Source: Pseudofabraea citricarpa
Taxonomy: Eukaryota; Ascomycota; Leotiomycetes; Helotiales; Dermateaceae
Reading direction: 5' to 3'
DNA: 64,000 nt
Assembly: GCA_029641185.1 (NCBI GenBank)
Contig: JAPWGK010000021.1
Coordinates: 496,001 to 560,000 of the forward strand
Position 1 is the first letter of the stretch; each line of letters opens with the position of its first letter. Positions 23,125 through 36,239 of the stretch are shown piece after piece. The notes beneath the pieces are model-generated. The model was not told the origin of the DNA. It did not search any database and saw only the letters and a list, made by a program, of their open reading frames with translations. The position numbers and the translations under genes are program-made.

Positions 23125-25331
23125 TTTCTAAAGTTCCCAACTGTGAATGGTGATGCTATGCCGCGTAGACCCTGACCCTGGTGAAGCTGGGGCTCTTGAT
23201 GGGAGGTGACCAGGTGACCGACTATCACACGTGGTCATGTAAGGGGAATGGGAAGGAAGAGGCCAGGGGTTTTCATCCTCCGCCAACCGGGGCCGGGATT
23301 CCGATGAGTTTGTGCTGTGCTGTGCTGTGCTGCGTGTGCTGCGTGTGCGATCAGACGAACCGTTCGAGGGTTTGTTATGGTACGGGCTATACTATACTAT
23401 ACGACTATACCGGTATATTGTCACTACCACCACCATCATGTGCACCATCACCATCACTATTATCACTACCGGTCAAAGCGAGGGCGAGACGAGACGCTTC
23501 TTTTTCTCTCGTGTGCTTGTGCTTGTGCTACTGTAAACAATGGTGCAGAGCGTTGGGATTGTGGACACAGTAGGAATCAGGGGCGGCGGGAGGGGCCATG
23601 ACACGTTTTCTCTTGTTCCTGGTGGACCAGAGGGGAGGAGAGGGAGATAAAATGCGAGATGCGGTCAGTAGTCTCATGGCTCGCTTGCTTGCTTCGCTCT
23701 TCAACTTCGAAAGAGACGCGAGGAGACGAGACGAGACGACACAACACGACACGAAACCGAACCGGGGATTGGGAGATTGGTAAAGAGAATGATTGGGCCA
23801 GCCCGTTTCGAGTCATTTGTTTCACCACCTTTTTTTTTCTCTCCCTGTGGAGTAATCATGAAGATCTCTCGGCCTGCGACCGGGTTGGCTTGGACGGGAT
23901 GCACTTCTACGCACTCTACGCACTCTACACCATGCATGATTCGCCCATTCCATTGCTGCAAAACCCATCTCGCCTGGCCTCACCTTCACCGTCCTCGACT
24001 ACTTTTGCTCTGGCTCTGTTCTGCTCTGCTCCCTCGCCCCTCGCCTCTCGCCTCTTCCCTCTCAACACAACGAACCTTACAAGCGAAGTGTACTGTAGCA
24101 TCCCATGGTCGTGTTGCAGAACCCCTTCTACGGCTGGCTCGGCGCCTGGAGATGAGAAGCGCAGAAACAGGCGTCCTTCGGCCAGCCTGGGATCCAGTGA
24201 CTCGGTTGGTCGGTCTGGGATCATCAACGGACGGATCGCAGCTGGGCGTGTGGCTCTCAAGGAGAAGGATTGTGAGGAGAGCCGGAAGCGGGTACGGATG
24301 GGCGGGCTACCTTAATTCAACTGACAGCACCATGTAGGTAATGGCAACATCAAGATGAAGAAGGGTGGAACCTTGCTGGCCCTCTGCTATCGACAACAGG
24401 AAGATATGGAGCCAGAGGAGAGGGTCTGGCTCTCTGACTCTCTGACTCTCTGACGGTGACGAGGTGGTACGGTACTTTGGAGAGGTCAAAGGTAATTAAG
24501 CCTATAAGATGAGCCCTTATCAAGTCGCGTAGAGTTGATCTATATCACAACTCTGCTATACGGACATGTGGTAATCCATATGCTCCTCTACTGCAACGAT
24601 GACCCTACTGCACTGCACTACCTCTCGTGCCTGGCCCAGAGTCTCCTGCCGTGTGGTACATACATCGAAGATAATCGGGAGGGGCATCATCCCCCATCGA
24701 GCATAGTAGCGAAGCAGCGAAGCAGAAGAAGGAGGATAATAAGACAAGCACAGACACTAGTGGGCTGGGACGTGTTTCCGAGAACGACTCCCTCCCTCTC
24801 GCCTCTGCCTGCACTTCTGCATCTGCACCCACAGTCATCACTCCAGCACCACCACCACCTCCACCACCACCTCCTCCTCCTCCACCTCCCAAAACCCTAC
24901 AACAAGCATTCGGCACACGAACCATTGCGGATTAGACTCTGCCTCAGAGGGATCCGCCCCGATCTTCATTACGGAGTCTGACAACTTGACACGGCCGTAG
25001 CGCCACGAGACTTCCCGGCTGCCAGAGCCCACCCCTCCCAAGACTCATCTGCGCTGCGGTGCTGGGCTCAGTGTGCTGTGCTTGTGCTGTACGGTGCTGG
25101 ATCGCGCTGCGGTGTTGTGCTGCGTGTGCCTGCTGCGTGCCTGCGTGCCTGCGGATCCGAAGCCGTACCTACCCTGAACCAAAAATCTACGGACGGACGG
25201 TGAGGTAAGCTCTCTCATCCTTCTCAGCTGATTCTCTGCGAGAATTCCTTGGCTTCGTGCCTCTCCCTCGCTGCCTGCCTCTCCTCCCATCTCCTCTGCG
25301 TGTGTCCTGGCTGCGGACAGCATGAATTATC
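21575..25331. other. Long gene-free simple-sequence region
   Basis: About 3.7 kb with no coding sequence I can support. It holds (TCTG)n at 21587-21613, GAATGAATA units near 21735-21765, (GA)n at 22583-22617, a (GAGGGT)n G-run array at 23100-23120, ACTATACT/ACCACCATC repeats at 23390-23475 and (CCACCACCTCC)n at 24848-24890. Open frames up to 218 codons exist (for example 23659-24315), but they overlap frames on both strands and have no domain. The last 300 bp are presumably leader and promoter of the kelch gene. Confidence 0.55.
23100..23120 (+). other. G-quadruplex candidate (GGGTGA repeat)
   Basis: Four GGG runs at exact six-base spacing (unit GGGTGA), giving three identical TGA loops. It is also a small hexanucleotide microsatellite. 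Confidence 0.6.
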
Positions 25332-28300
25332 ATGGCAGACAAGCTAACTTTGCGGCCGATAGGTTCGCTGGGCTCCTTGGGTTCCCACGATTCCTTGACC
25401 TCATCCGACTCGGAAGCAGACGATCAGTTCCAGAAGCCCGCCTCAGAGAAGGGCGTGTTCTTCAACGGCGTGCGGAGGGGGTTTAAGAACCTGGGGTCGG
25501 TGCATCTGGGCAGTCGCAACAGGCCGGCAGACATACAAACGGGAGGACGCTCGCAGCAGCCCTTTTCGTCCTTCTCAGGACCGAGTTCGGCGGCCGCCTT
25601 TGAGCCAGCTCTGGGGAATCGCCCGAACCAGAATGAGCGGGTAACGCTGAGCAGACAGAGCAACCGCGAGAAGCCCTTACCAAAGACTCCTTATTCTCCC
25701 CCAGCCGAACCGCAGCCCTTGGATACGCCGTTCTCCGCTCCCGAGACTCCAAAGCCCTGGGGCGCAATGTCCCGCCCAGCTGCGACAGGAAGCAGGACGA
25801 GCACGATGGATTCGGCGACGTCTCAACCATCCTCACAAATGTATGCTAACCGGAGTGCTGCATCCATTCCTCTTATCTGACTAACGTTGATAGTAGCAGC
25901 CAGAGTTCCATGTCGAGCTCAAGCAGGCAGGAGAGCGAGGGCGATTCGAGAGATGTTACAACCCCGAGAAGCAATGGCCCTCCTTCTGCTGCTCCCTCGC
26001 CGGCTATGGCTCAGCCTAGGTCCGCGGGAGGTGCCAACGTTGGGACGCCAGGTGGTTCTTCTACGCACCTCTCTGGGCTGATGTGTAATGTGCATCGCAC
26101 TACAGGGCGAGAGCCTCACCCCTTGGTGGGGGCGACGACGACTATCTTGGGAGACAAGTTATACGTGTTTGGTGGGCGGATATTATCACGGACGAGGCCA
26201 GCTCTCACATCAGATTTATACGAGTTGGACTTGATACGGAGACATTGGACCAAGCTCGAAACGAATGGCGATATCCCACCACCAAGGTACTTCCACAGCG
26301 TTTGTCCGCTGGGAGACACCAAGCTTGTGTGCTATGGTGGAATGTCTCCAGCTCCAACACAAGGCCAGGCGCAAAGCGCTTCGGCGCAGATGGCCCAAGA
26401 CGCTCAGCCTGAGGTTGTGGTCATGTCTGATATATACATTTTCGATGCGCCAACCAGGACCTGGACCTTTGTCCCCACACAAGATACCCCGCAGGGGAGA
26501 TATGCACACTGTGCCACTATTCTACCATCCTCGGCGACCTTTTCGTCAGTCAATGCCCCTTCGTCGGCAATACACCACAACCCACCTTCTTCCAACCCGA
26601 ACCAAGGCACACTTGGGGTGAACATCGATGGAAGTGGGGGTGCTGAAATGGTCATCGTGGGTGGGCAGGATAGTGCAAATCACTATATTGAACAGATTAG
26701 CGTCTTCAATCTCCGCAGCCTAAAATGGACTAGCACACAGCAACTTGGGAAAAGTTGTGGCGCATACCGTAGTGTCGTGGCTCCACTACCCGGCATGGTA
26801 TCTGCTCGCATTGGGAAGACGTCTCCCAGGCAGCCCGAAAATGGTGGCATCAGCCAGGAATCGAGAGAGCCAGGATCCTCGATGCTGATTTATTCAAACT
26901 ATAACTTCCTCGATGTGAAGCTGGAACTACAGATACGATCAACGGATGGAACGTTGACTGAGAAGCCCATGCAGGGAACCTTCTCCCCACCTGGTCTCCG
27001 ATTCCCCAATGGTGGTGTCATTGATACGAATTTTGTTGTGAGCGGAACATATCTTACTTCTTCAAAACAGGAATATGCCCTGTGGGCATTGGATCTACGG
27101 ACTCTGACCTGGAGTCGCATCGACGCAGGTGGCAACGTCTTTAGTCAAGGTAGTTGGAATCGTGGTGTTCTTTGGAATCGCCGAAATACCTTTGTTATTC
27201 TTGGTCATCGGCGGCGAAGCCTGGTTGAGGATTACAATCATCGCAGAATCAACTTTTCTCACGTCTGTATGGTCGAACTTGAAGCGTTCGGCTTATATGA
27301 TAACCCTAGAAAGTCGTCACCGATGTCTGGTTTTGTGTCAGCCAGCTCACCGTTTTCTGCACCTTCGCTAAGCCTCAGCATCAAGGCAGGATGGACTGCT
27401 GGAGGTCGATCACTCTCAAAAGCTGCCGAAGAGCTGGGTCAGGCTGCGCTTGGATTAAAGGAGCTTGCCGATATGGATATTCTTTGTGTGGGTGGTGAAC
27501 GAATCCCAGTTAACTCTCGCATCGTGGCAAAGAGATGGGGCCCATACTTTATTCAACTTCTCCGAGAAGGCGCGGCAACCCAAGATGGCAATGATGCTGC
27601 GACGCTTCGACCAGATAACATGTTTCGTCATAATCAGAGCAGAAATAGTAGCATAACCATCACACCTAGTCTTGGATCTCAATCCACAGGCACTACTCTG
27701 GTGAACGCTACTAATTTAAGAGGGGGCCCAATCAATTCGAACGACGCACAAACTTTCTCACAGCCTCCAGATACATCTTCATTACCACCCGCCTCCCGAC
27801 CCAGGACCCTCTATCTACCACACACACACCTCACACTTCAATCCCTACTCCACTTTCTCTATACTTCATCACTTCCTCCTTCGCACTCACCTTTATGCAC
27901 TCCTCAAATTTTGTGCTCATTATTACAGCTTGCGAGACCCTATCAGATAGACGGGCTTCTTGAGGCTGTTGTCGAACGCTTACATAGCGTTCTTGACTCT
28001 CGGAATGCGGCGGCAGTTTTCAACGCTTCTGCTATGGCGGCTGGTGGTGGCCGTTCCACATCGACTTCAACACTCCTAAACAATAACTGGACAGGGACTT
28101 CGAATGGGAACTTCGGAGTACCTGGTTCCTTCACGGATTCAAATTCGGTCGCACCATTACAATTAGGCAACGTCGGCGATTCTCTTGCTCAGAGAACACA
28201 GCAGCAATTGAGAATTAATACCTCCGTAGGAAATCTCAGTACGGGAGCTGGAGGACGGAAGCAAGATGATGAGGATACTCTCAGTGCTGCTAGTAGCATC

Positions 28301-28546
28301 GCTAGTGATATCAGCGGAAGCGAGACGAGCGGCACGACAGGGACACGGAATACGGGCTTGGATCGAGAGATCTGGCAGGGTGATATCAGTGCCGTGATTG
28401 GACTGCAAAAGCGCGGTCTGAGGGGATTGATGGAAGGGCGGAGGTTAAGAGAGAGGGGGGCTAGCATAGGACCCCAAGGAAGCGGGACGGGACAGATGAG
28501 AGAGGGAAGTCAGGGGAGAGTTGGGTTGGGCATCGCAAGTGGTTGA
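25332..28546 (+). CDS. Kelch-repeat and BTB protein, Ral2-like
   Basis: Two exons (25332-25840, 25894-28546) give about 1053 residues. The acceptor could also be 3 or 6 bases later without changing frame. The N-terminal 245 residues are Ser/Pro-rich. Kelch blades follow (LYVFGG, LVCYGG, MVIVGG, each paired with an RYFHS/RYAH and W segment). Then comes a BTB-like region beginning at DILCVGGERIPVNSRIVAKR, interrupted by a polar insert and resuming at LTLQSLLHFLYTSSLPP. The C-terminus is Ser/Thr/Gly-rich. Kelch then BTB in this order recalls fission yeast Ral2, which helps activate Ras1 in mating and shape control. I offer that as the closest known match with moderate confidence. It has no enzyme motif and probably acts as a cytosolic adaptor. 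Confidence 0.75.
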
Positions 28547-29061
28547 TTGAATTTTGGATACCAATTTTTCGAGGTTTTTTTTTTGTTTATATCTATCCTC
28601 CCACCGATGATGGATCTTTGGTATTTTTGGGATGGGATACGTATGGGAGATAGGGAAGGAAAGAAAGAAAGAGAGAGAGAGAAAGAGAAAGAAATGTTTA
28701 TGATGAGATGTCTATCTACTAGTCTTTTCTTCTTCCTTTTTTTGAAGTTCTACTTGTCGATGCATATGGAAGGCGTTTTTTTTTTTTTTTTTTTTTTGCT
28801 TTAGTGCCTCTTTTGAGGGGGGGAGTGGATCTGATCTGATCTGATTTGATTTGATTTGATTTAGGAAGATATTGGCAGGTAAAGATTGCGAGATAGAAGT
28901 GTGAAGTGGGAGAATGACGGAAAGAGAGGAGAGGAATATGAGAGGAATAGGAGAGAGGAATGAAATGAAATATGAATGAATTGAATTGAATGAGAACGAA
29001 AGAATTTTTTTCTTTTTCTTTTTTTGGTTAAGGATATGTTGAGCAGGAATGGATATATGTT

Positions 29062-29107
29062 GGGGATTTGGGACTGGGGTTTGGGGTTTGGGGATTTGGG
29101 ATTGGGG
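29062..29107 (+). other. Strong G-quadruplex candidate
   Basis: Eight runs of three or four G separated by loops of 3-4 bases (ATTT, ACT, TTT, TTT, ATTT, ATT), enough for two stacked quadruplexes. Confidence 0.65.
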
Positions 29108-30435
29108 ATTTGAAGTCTTTTCCTTCTCTTTCTTTTCTTACTACCTATCAAGATACCTAGATACCTAGATACCTCCTCAAGTAAGATACCCCGGGTTCCC
29201 TAGGTAGGTAGGTATCTATCGATCCAGTTGGATGGAGTATAGCGAGCGTATCGTATGGTATAGTATCGTGTCGTGTCGTGTCGTGTAAATAAGTAAGGAC
29301 TCTCCTCTCCTCTCCTCTTCTCTCCTTATCCTCCTTATCCTACTGCATCCTACTGCATCCTACCTAGGTACTTATCCTACCTAGGAAGGTTCTTTTGGTA
29401 CCTCACCTAACCTAACCTAACCCAACCTGACCTAGCCTTCAGGCGCTAAGTTAATAAAGCTTTCTCCCTCCCTCCCTCCCTCTCCCTCATACATCTATCC
29501 GTACTTGAAGAGAAGAAAAAGACAAAAAGAAAAAAAGGAAGAAAAGACTCTTGCTGAGAGACTTTCTATCTGGTTTGTTGGTTTGCGACTCACAGACTTG
29601 TGAGGATTCGCTACAGGATGTGATATGATATGATATGGCATGGCATGCGTGCGTGTGTTGGGATCACGTCCGGTAGATGGATAGATAGAGTATCTAGCTA
29701 GGTAAGGTAAGGCAAGGTAGGTAGGTAGGTACGCGAGGAACTTGTCCGAGTCGCTTTCTCCTTCTTTTTTTCTTCTTCTTCTTCTTTTCCTTTGTGGTAT
29801 ATATCGATGAGATCCCTCGTCCCTCCTCCCGCGTCCCTCGGAGGAATCTCTGCCGGGTTGGAAATTCGCGTCTGAATAGCCGATTGTTTTTTTTTTTTTT
29901 TTTTTTTTGATTGTTTTTTTTTATACCATCTTATCTTGTTCGAGTGGATAGTTAGATGTGATGCGATTCATGGACGATGCTGGTGTTTTGTGTGTTGGAT
30001 TCTTGGATTCTTGGATTTTGGATCGTAGCCTAACGAGGGTGTTCTTTCTGTCATTTGAGGGCCCTTGGAATTCTGTTCGTCTTTGTCGTCGCTTCGTTGT
30101 CGTTGTCGTTGCTTGATTTGCGGGTTGGGATTTGCCGTGCTTGAGATAGGTAGGTAGATAGTACGGGTTGGGAAATCTCTGGTGCGGTTGGTTGATAGGT
30201 CTTGCTATGTCTAGGTCCATCTAGAGCTGCCTTGGTCTGGGTTCGAGGCAGAAGCAGAAGCAGAAGCAGAAGCAGAGGTAGTCTCTGTTGAGCCTTCTGT
30301 TGCAGGTATACTCGCTCGGGGTTGGGGGCTTAGTTGAGTTGACTCGTTTTTTTTTTAACGCGTGTTTTCAGATCTGTATCCTCATGTCGGTGCTAGTATT
30401 CGTGTGAAGCTTCTTCATTGCCGTTCTTAACGCTT

Positions 30436-30503
30436 TCTTTTCCTTTCCTTTCTTTTCTTTTCTTTTCTTTTCTTTTCTTTTCTTTTCTTTTCTTTTCTTT
30501 TCT
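30436..30503. repeat. (TTTTC)n microsatellite
   Basis: About 12-13 near-perfect copies of TTTTC, with a degenerate CCTTT start. Frames across it encode only KEKKR-type repeats and are not genes. Confidence 0.9.
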
Positions 30504-31636
30504 GACTTTATGCCTCGCAGAATTTTTGGGTTGTCGGGTGGCTCGTGTGGTGTTACGGGTAAGATGATCTGCGATTGTAAATATTTTGTTTGTAGCCATA
30601 AGTTAAGCGACCCACTCGACTTTGTTGGTAGATAGGTAGACTTGTATCTAAGTTCCAAATAAGATACCGCGTCTGACTGTGGTAACTAGAATTTAATGTC
30701 TTCAATCAAATAACGCATACAGCTGAATCGCTGATCTGCTAGACTACTCATGCCTCCCAAGCAATCAAGAGAATGGAAGAGTTAAATAATCATAATTTCG
30801 TACCGAGAACCCAGCTAAGAGTTATTCGTGTTCTGTCCAAAACTGAATTAGCATGCGATGAATCAACAGCTCTATCAGACTTCTCATGACTCAAGTGATA
30901 TATGTCTGAGTGGCATCTATATTATCTCTAAAGGGTTGAGCTGCTTGAATTGTCGTGGTGTTGAGAAATTCTTCTACACAACTTTTGTGAGTCCTGAAAG
31001 ATACGGATAGCCTCGCCTTACAGATGTCATATAACCACAAGTGAGTGGAAACAAAGACAGGGAAGCTAGCTTTATAGATAAAAATCCATCTCATCTCAAA
31101 TTCTGCCTCCTAAGCTTGTTTTCCTTGCGTGACGAGAAACGGGGAACGACGGGCCGAATTGCAAGAATCACTTCAGTCTAACTGTATCAGTAACCTTCGA
31201 TACTACCCAAGGTTGAATACGGGTACCTGCTTGCTATTAATCCAGTATTTCCCCGCCCTCACCCCGACACGCAGCAGTAAAACCTTAAATATATTGAATT
31301 GCACCTTGTGATCATATGTAGCATCATGTACGTTCCCCAGATTTGGCGCTCGAATCGGCTGTGCCCGTTCCCTGCCCCATCATCCGACCACCCTGGCGCG
31401 CGAATCACCATCTTATGTCTCTACCCCACAAGAGCCATCCTCGGCTTAATTTGCAGCACGTATGATGCTTGGCCGGCAATTGAGCTGTGTGATGAATATG
31501 GGTCGCATGTTCGAAGACGAAGTCAAGAATGGAAATCAAAATGGCTTAAATACTTGTCTCCATCCCCTGAATATGCTTCAGTAGGACCGTTCCAGGGACA
31601 GAATCTTTTCAAGATATTGTCTTGCCTCTTTTCATC

Positions 31637-32827
31637 ATGTTTTCTCTTCGGGTTAATATGCTTGTTGCATGTTGCATCTGGTACCTGTTTTCGGAAGTCA
31701 ATGCTATGCCTGCTGCTGCTGCTGTGGCAGATACCATCTTCAGCTTCAAGACTATCTATGTTCCGCCATCAACCTACAATACGCCAAAGACTCTCTATGG
31801 TCGAACAGCTCAACTAGAAGACGGTACACTCTTGGCGACATGGTAAGTCAGAAGCCAATGGTGCTTGAAGATGACACTTACTTTATGACCAAGGGAAAAC
31901 TACTCACCTGAACCACCCCTGGTATACTTTCCCGTTTATAGAAGCATCGACAAAGGCGTGACGTGGGCACCTTTCTCCAACATCACTGATAAGAAGAACG
32001 GCTGGGGACTGCGCTACCAGCCTGACCTGTACGTCTTGCCACAAGCAATTGGCCAATTCCCCAAAGGAACCATTCTGTGTGCGGGAAACTCCATCCCGAC
32101 CGACCTCAGCCAGACCAGAATTGATCTCTACGCCTCACGAGATGGAGGAGCAAGCTGGTCTTTTGTATCCAACATCGCATCCGGCGGACGAGCCGATCCA
32201 ACAAACGGCCAAACACCCGTATGGGAGCCGTTCCTGATGGTGTACAACAACCAACTAGTAGCCTACTACTCGGACCAGCGAGACGCCGCGCACGGCCAGA
32301 AGCTCGTGCACCAAGTCTCCTCGGACGGCGTGGCGTGGGGGAGCATCGTGAACGACGTCGCGTACTCGACCTACAGCCAGCGGCCAGGCATGAGCACCAT
32401 CGCGGCGCTGCCGAACGGGAAGTGGATTCTGACATACGAGTACGGCGGCGGCGCAAGCCCGAGCAATGCTGGCTTCCCCGTCTACTACCGCATCAGCGAC
32501 AGCCCGCTCACCTTCAACTCGGCCCCGGGCCAGCTCCTCAACGCCAACGGCAACGTTCCCACCAGCTCGCCCTACATCGTCTGGTCTCCTTCCGGCGGCG
32601 TCAACGGCACCCTCGCTGTGAGTGCAAATAGCGCGACCCAGATCTTCGTCAATACTAAACTCGGGGATCCCGCGGCTTGGGTCGTCTATAGTACCCCCCA
32701 GTCTGGCGCGTACTCGAGGCATCTGAGGGTTATGGATAACCCGGATAACCTGCTCATCATGAGTGCGGGCTACCTTGGTGGGAACAACTATGTCACTCTC
32801 AGCGTTATGAAATTTCCTAACTTGTGA
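31637..32827 (+). CDS. Secreted GH93-like exo-arabinanase
   Basis: Two exons (31637-31842, 31894-32827) give 379 residues. A signal peptide of about 23 residues is visible (hydrophobic core LVACCIWYLF, likely cleavage after VNA). The rest looks like a six-bladed sialidase-fold propeller: LEDGTLLATWENYS, YRSIDKGVTW, YASRDGGASW (Asp-box-like), TPVWEPFLMVYNNQLVAYYS and STIAALPNGKWILTYEYGG. This pattern fits GH93, whose fungal members release arabinobiose from linear alpha-1,5-arabinan in plant cell walls. The 51-nt intron is supported by exact joining of ATW and ENYS. An alternative is another BNR-repeat sialidase-like hydrolase. The second half is strongly GC-rich against AT-rich flanks. It is not obviously tied to the cluster downstream. 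Confidence 0.75.
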
Positions 32828-33666
32828 ACTTGACTCTAGCTAGTGGCTATGTTGGTAGTTAGATAATTAGAGTCTCATGTAAACTTAAACTATGCCATTG
32901 AATTCCTTGTTAGAGAAGCAGAAAAGAAGTAAAGAGCACCAGACGAAAAGATCACTAGATTTTTAAGATGACCTGTCTTAGCTGGGAAAATGGGGAATCA
33001 TTAATAGAGCACATATAGAATAGAGCCAGCAGGGAAGATAAGACCAGAGAGGAAAATATTTAAGCTACGACGCCCACAGAAATTTGGAACCATTTTGCAA
33101 GAGCTGCTTAGACCTAGTCCTGCTTGAATTATGAGTTCGACCCGGATCTCTCTTGGCTCAAGGGAGGGGCGTGGTTGAGAGGTGTGCGCCTTGCTAAAAG
33201 TGTGCTGGTGCGAGAATAAGTTAAGCGACTGGGTAAGCTAAATCTCATCTAACATTACAATACGCAGGTCTTAGTATACTGATAAACATGAAATTGGATC
33301 TAGTCTTATTTTGGTTTGTTAACTATCAAGGAATCACTTTGTGAGACCTTTTTCGAACCTCGGCGTGAAAATAAAAGAACTGTAAATTATGGTTAGTCTT
33401 AAAATTAAAATATATGCATGTCAATACTAAAATTTGCGTGTAGAATTCTCACTTTAATAGATCATTATTAAATAATTAGTAGCAGAATTTGAGAAGGGAA
33501 ATAATCAAGACCGAGACTTGATGTCAAAACCAGGGAGCTCTCTCTTCAACGAGCAGAGAATTAAAGCAGCTAACTCTGCTGAACTCAAGTACCACACATA
33601 GCAATGCAGATTTATCTAAGATAAAAACTTAAGATTGAATTATACTTATATTCAAGTGTCTATAAA
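32828..33666. other. AT-rich intergenic region
   Basis: About 840 bp, AT-rich, convergent space between the GH93-like gene (+) and the HET gene (-). No gene or clear repeat seen. Confidence 0.6.
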
Positions 33667-35716
33667 CTATACCAATCTAACGATCGTCTTCCTCGCCCCA
33701 ATAAACCAATTACTCAAAACCGTTTCCAGCAGACCCACGCGACGATACACCCCCTCTTCCAGAGCACCGACAGCTTCCAGAGCAAGACAATAAGCAAATA
33801 TATGCTTATCGCCAAACTTTGTATTGTGTGACATAAAGCCTAAACAGAAGCAATGCCACTCCAGTTCCTCAAAGCCTTTCAACTCAGCATCTTCATAGAT
33901 CTTAGACACGCCATTCAGATACAACGTCGTATCATGCGGTAGATTGACAAATGGCTTCGCGAAACCACGAAGCGTCAACTCAGCGGCTCTGACTCGACCG
34001 AATGGGTTATTCGGTCCGACGAGCTGGATTTGCATATCGAGGACTTCGGCTTCTGAGCCTGCAATGCTTCGCTCGGTCTTTAAGCGGCGAAAATATCGAT
34101 GCTCGACGGGCCCTTCTATCGACGCCCAGGAGAACGATGGAGCGCGGTACGAATCAATTTTGCGATGCTGTGGGAGATATGTGATGCCAGGCTTGTTCTT
34201 GGGGAACGTACTCTCGTAAATGCCAGACCAGCCAAGTGCCACTGGGAGATGAGAGGCCCATAAACCTGCAACGTAGCGATGATCCAACAATGGAGATTTG
34301 GAGATTAGAAGACTCTGGAAAGACTTGGCGAGACCGGACATAGCGGGTAACTTGTCGTCGGCGACAGTTAGTTGTCGCTTGCAATAATCTTCCAGTAACT
34401 CGAACCAGAAATCGCTGACTTCGTCGGCAGTAAACGGGAGGTCATGATCGATCAACGACTCAGATAAGCCTGGATGTGATTGAGCCGACCTCAGGAGTTT
34501 CGTCAGACGCTGTCCGTTCCAGAGATTCTGTGTCACGCCAGCTGGCCGCCGCTCAGACGCTTGAAGTTCTGCACACTCCCAGAAGAGCTCGTTCTGGCCC
34601 CAATGCAACATTCGTCCTGATAAGACCCGTTCTTGTAGGACCCAGGCACGTTTGCTGAGGATGCCTTCGTGTACGATACTCTTGAAGGAGCCGATGGGAT
34701 AGTAGATCTTCCACTCGGTATCATCCAGATCTTCCATCCGTATGAGTTGAGGATGCTTGCACATGCGTACCTCAAGGAGATTCCGTCGCTTCAGCATGCC
34801 GCCCCGACTATCTCTTGCTCCGTCGGCGCTCAATGTGAGCCAGGCATTTCCGTAATAAGCTCCCATCTGAGCCGATTCCTGTTCCCAATCTGATGCCGAG
34901 TCTTGGATGATACAGAGCGAATCTATCCAGATGTACCGTTTCCCTAATCTTCTCGTGATCAGAACCGCGTCGTGGAAATTCGCTGGCAGTGTAGACATTT
35001 CAATCCTCGTTAATCGTTCTTGATAAGTCGCTTCCTTGGTTGTGAGCAGGACTGCGGCACCCCAGCAATGTGATAAAGTAACATAATCTCCTGTTAGTTC
35101 TGCGGTGACGATGAGATGTGGCTCTCGGGATCCATCGCTAGGACCAACATCGATTACACGGGTTGGTAGTGGATGCTGAGCATTCGGTGATGATAAATCA
35201 TTACAGCTCTGATGGTTCTTGTGACAGTTTTGTAACCATTTTTGGATCTTGAGAAAGACATTGTCCGAGAAGGGGTCTATATCAATCAAGGAAGATTGCA
35301 GCGATTCTTCAGATTTCCTCCATTGTTTACTGATGATGTCTATTTTGAAAGGCATTAAATATGCTTCGGTATATTGGACTCAATGAGAGGTTCATACCTG
35401 CCTCCTTGAGATTCTTATCATCATAGATAGCCCACAATTTCGTCTGTCGGCCAGCACAGCGGACCACCAAAGCAAGCATAAGGAAAGCATCCTCTACAGA
35501 CCCAAGAGCCACAGTCACCGCATCTGAGATATCAGATCCTTGATCTAGATCTGTCGAGTTGCTACGAAGTCCCGAGAGCATTAAATTGCATAAGTGACAT
35601 CCATCAGATGCAGACTCTTCAAGTGCTGCAAGATTGGGAAAAAGAGAGTGGATTTTATCATCGGTGATGGAAATACTTGCGCAGATGCTACAGAGCCTGT
35701 TGATGTTTGACTTCAT
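33667..35716 (-). CDS. HET-domain (heterokaryon incompatibility) protein
   Basis: Two exons (35716-35398, 35339-33667; 58-nt intron GTATGA to AATAG) give 663 residues. The HET domain is clear: YVTLSHCWG, then LPANFHDAVLITRRLGKRY followed by IWIDSLCIIQD, and GAYYGNAWLTLSADGA with a downstream RAWVLQER. These are the conserved blocks of the family, whose better-studied members trigger cell death after fusion of genetically different hyphae. An N-terminal CSICASI...CHLCNLM segment, with paired Cys residues, is common in this subfamily. Most genomic HET genes have no proven incompatibility role. It lies on the left edge of the metabolite cluster and is probably not part of the pathway. Confidence 0.88.
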
Positions 35717-36239
35717 CTTAGGCGTGGTGTATATATACGTCTGGCCTTTAAGACGAGAGTGAATTCCGAGAGAGGCTTTGAATGCAAGTCACGGGATATC
35801 AGCTGATATTTACACAGCAGCATACTTCTCATGTGTGTGTTCTAGACTCCGAGCGGTTTAGATGTTCAATGTGGATTGCACCAGTTCTGAGTACCAATCA
35901 AGATAACGACATTTGTTCCCACTTTCGCACCATTAGAACAGCCGAGGTGAGTCTTTTAGATGCAATGCAACCTGAATGCAACATGCAACTAATTGATTGC
36001 TGCGAGAACTATAATTGGACGAGGATCGATCCTGGGCCTTGTACAAGATTTGAATCCTGGTGACCATGTATCTCATTGAAGCCCGTAGCCATTTGTCGCA
36101 CTGAACCCCCACATTTTCGTCATACACCATCCAGGCTATAGAATGCGCATTGCTGATCAGTCTGATTTAAAGATGCTTCAAGGACTCATTCCAAAATAGA
36201 GACTCGTCCATCCAGTCTTTGTCACTCATCGCATCCAAA
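35717..36239. other. Divergent promoter region, HET gene / ACS-family permease
   Basis: About 520 bp between two divergent genes. A TATATATA stretch lies just upstream of the HET start. I did not find the cluster element TAGGWWN4NCCG here. Confidence 0.5.

Larger units (their letters stand above)
28547..31636. other. Gene-free microsatellite and AT-rich block
   Basis: About 3.1 kb without a supported gene. It contains (GA)n, two long T tracts (near 28778 and 29888), a G-run array, TACCTAGG units at 29150-29220, CCTAAC-like units near 29405-29425, (CCCT)n at 29466-29484, (GCAGAA)n at 30245-30276 and a TTTTC array. It marks the change from the moderate-GC left half to the AT-rich right half of the window. 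Confidence 0.6.

Noticed and set aside
23659..24315. Open frames of 186-218 codons in the gene-free region
   Set aside because: Two plus-strand frames and one minus-strand frame overlap over the same low-complexity DNA, with no domain or splice logic.
29395..29430. Possible interstitial telomere (CCTAAC units)
   Set aside because: The units are degenerate and lack the CCCTAA hexamer, so they are treated as simple sequence.
30368..30658. Lys/Glu-rich minus-strand frames over 30.4-30.65 kb
   Set aside because: They are translations of the TTTTC microsatellite.
36020..36065. GATTTGAATCC, resembling a tRNA B box
   Set aside because: No matching A box, acceptor stem or anticodon arm could be formed around it.
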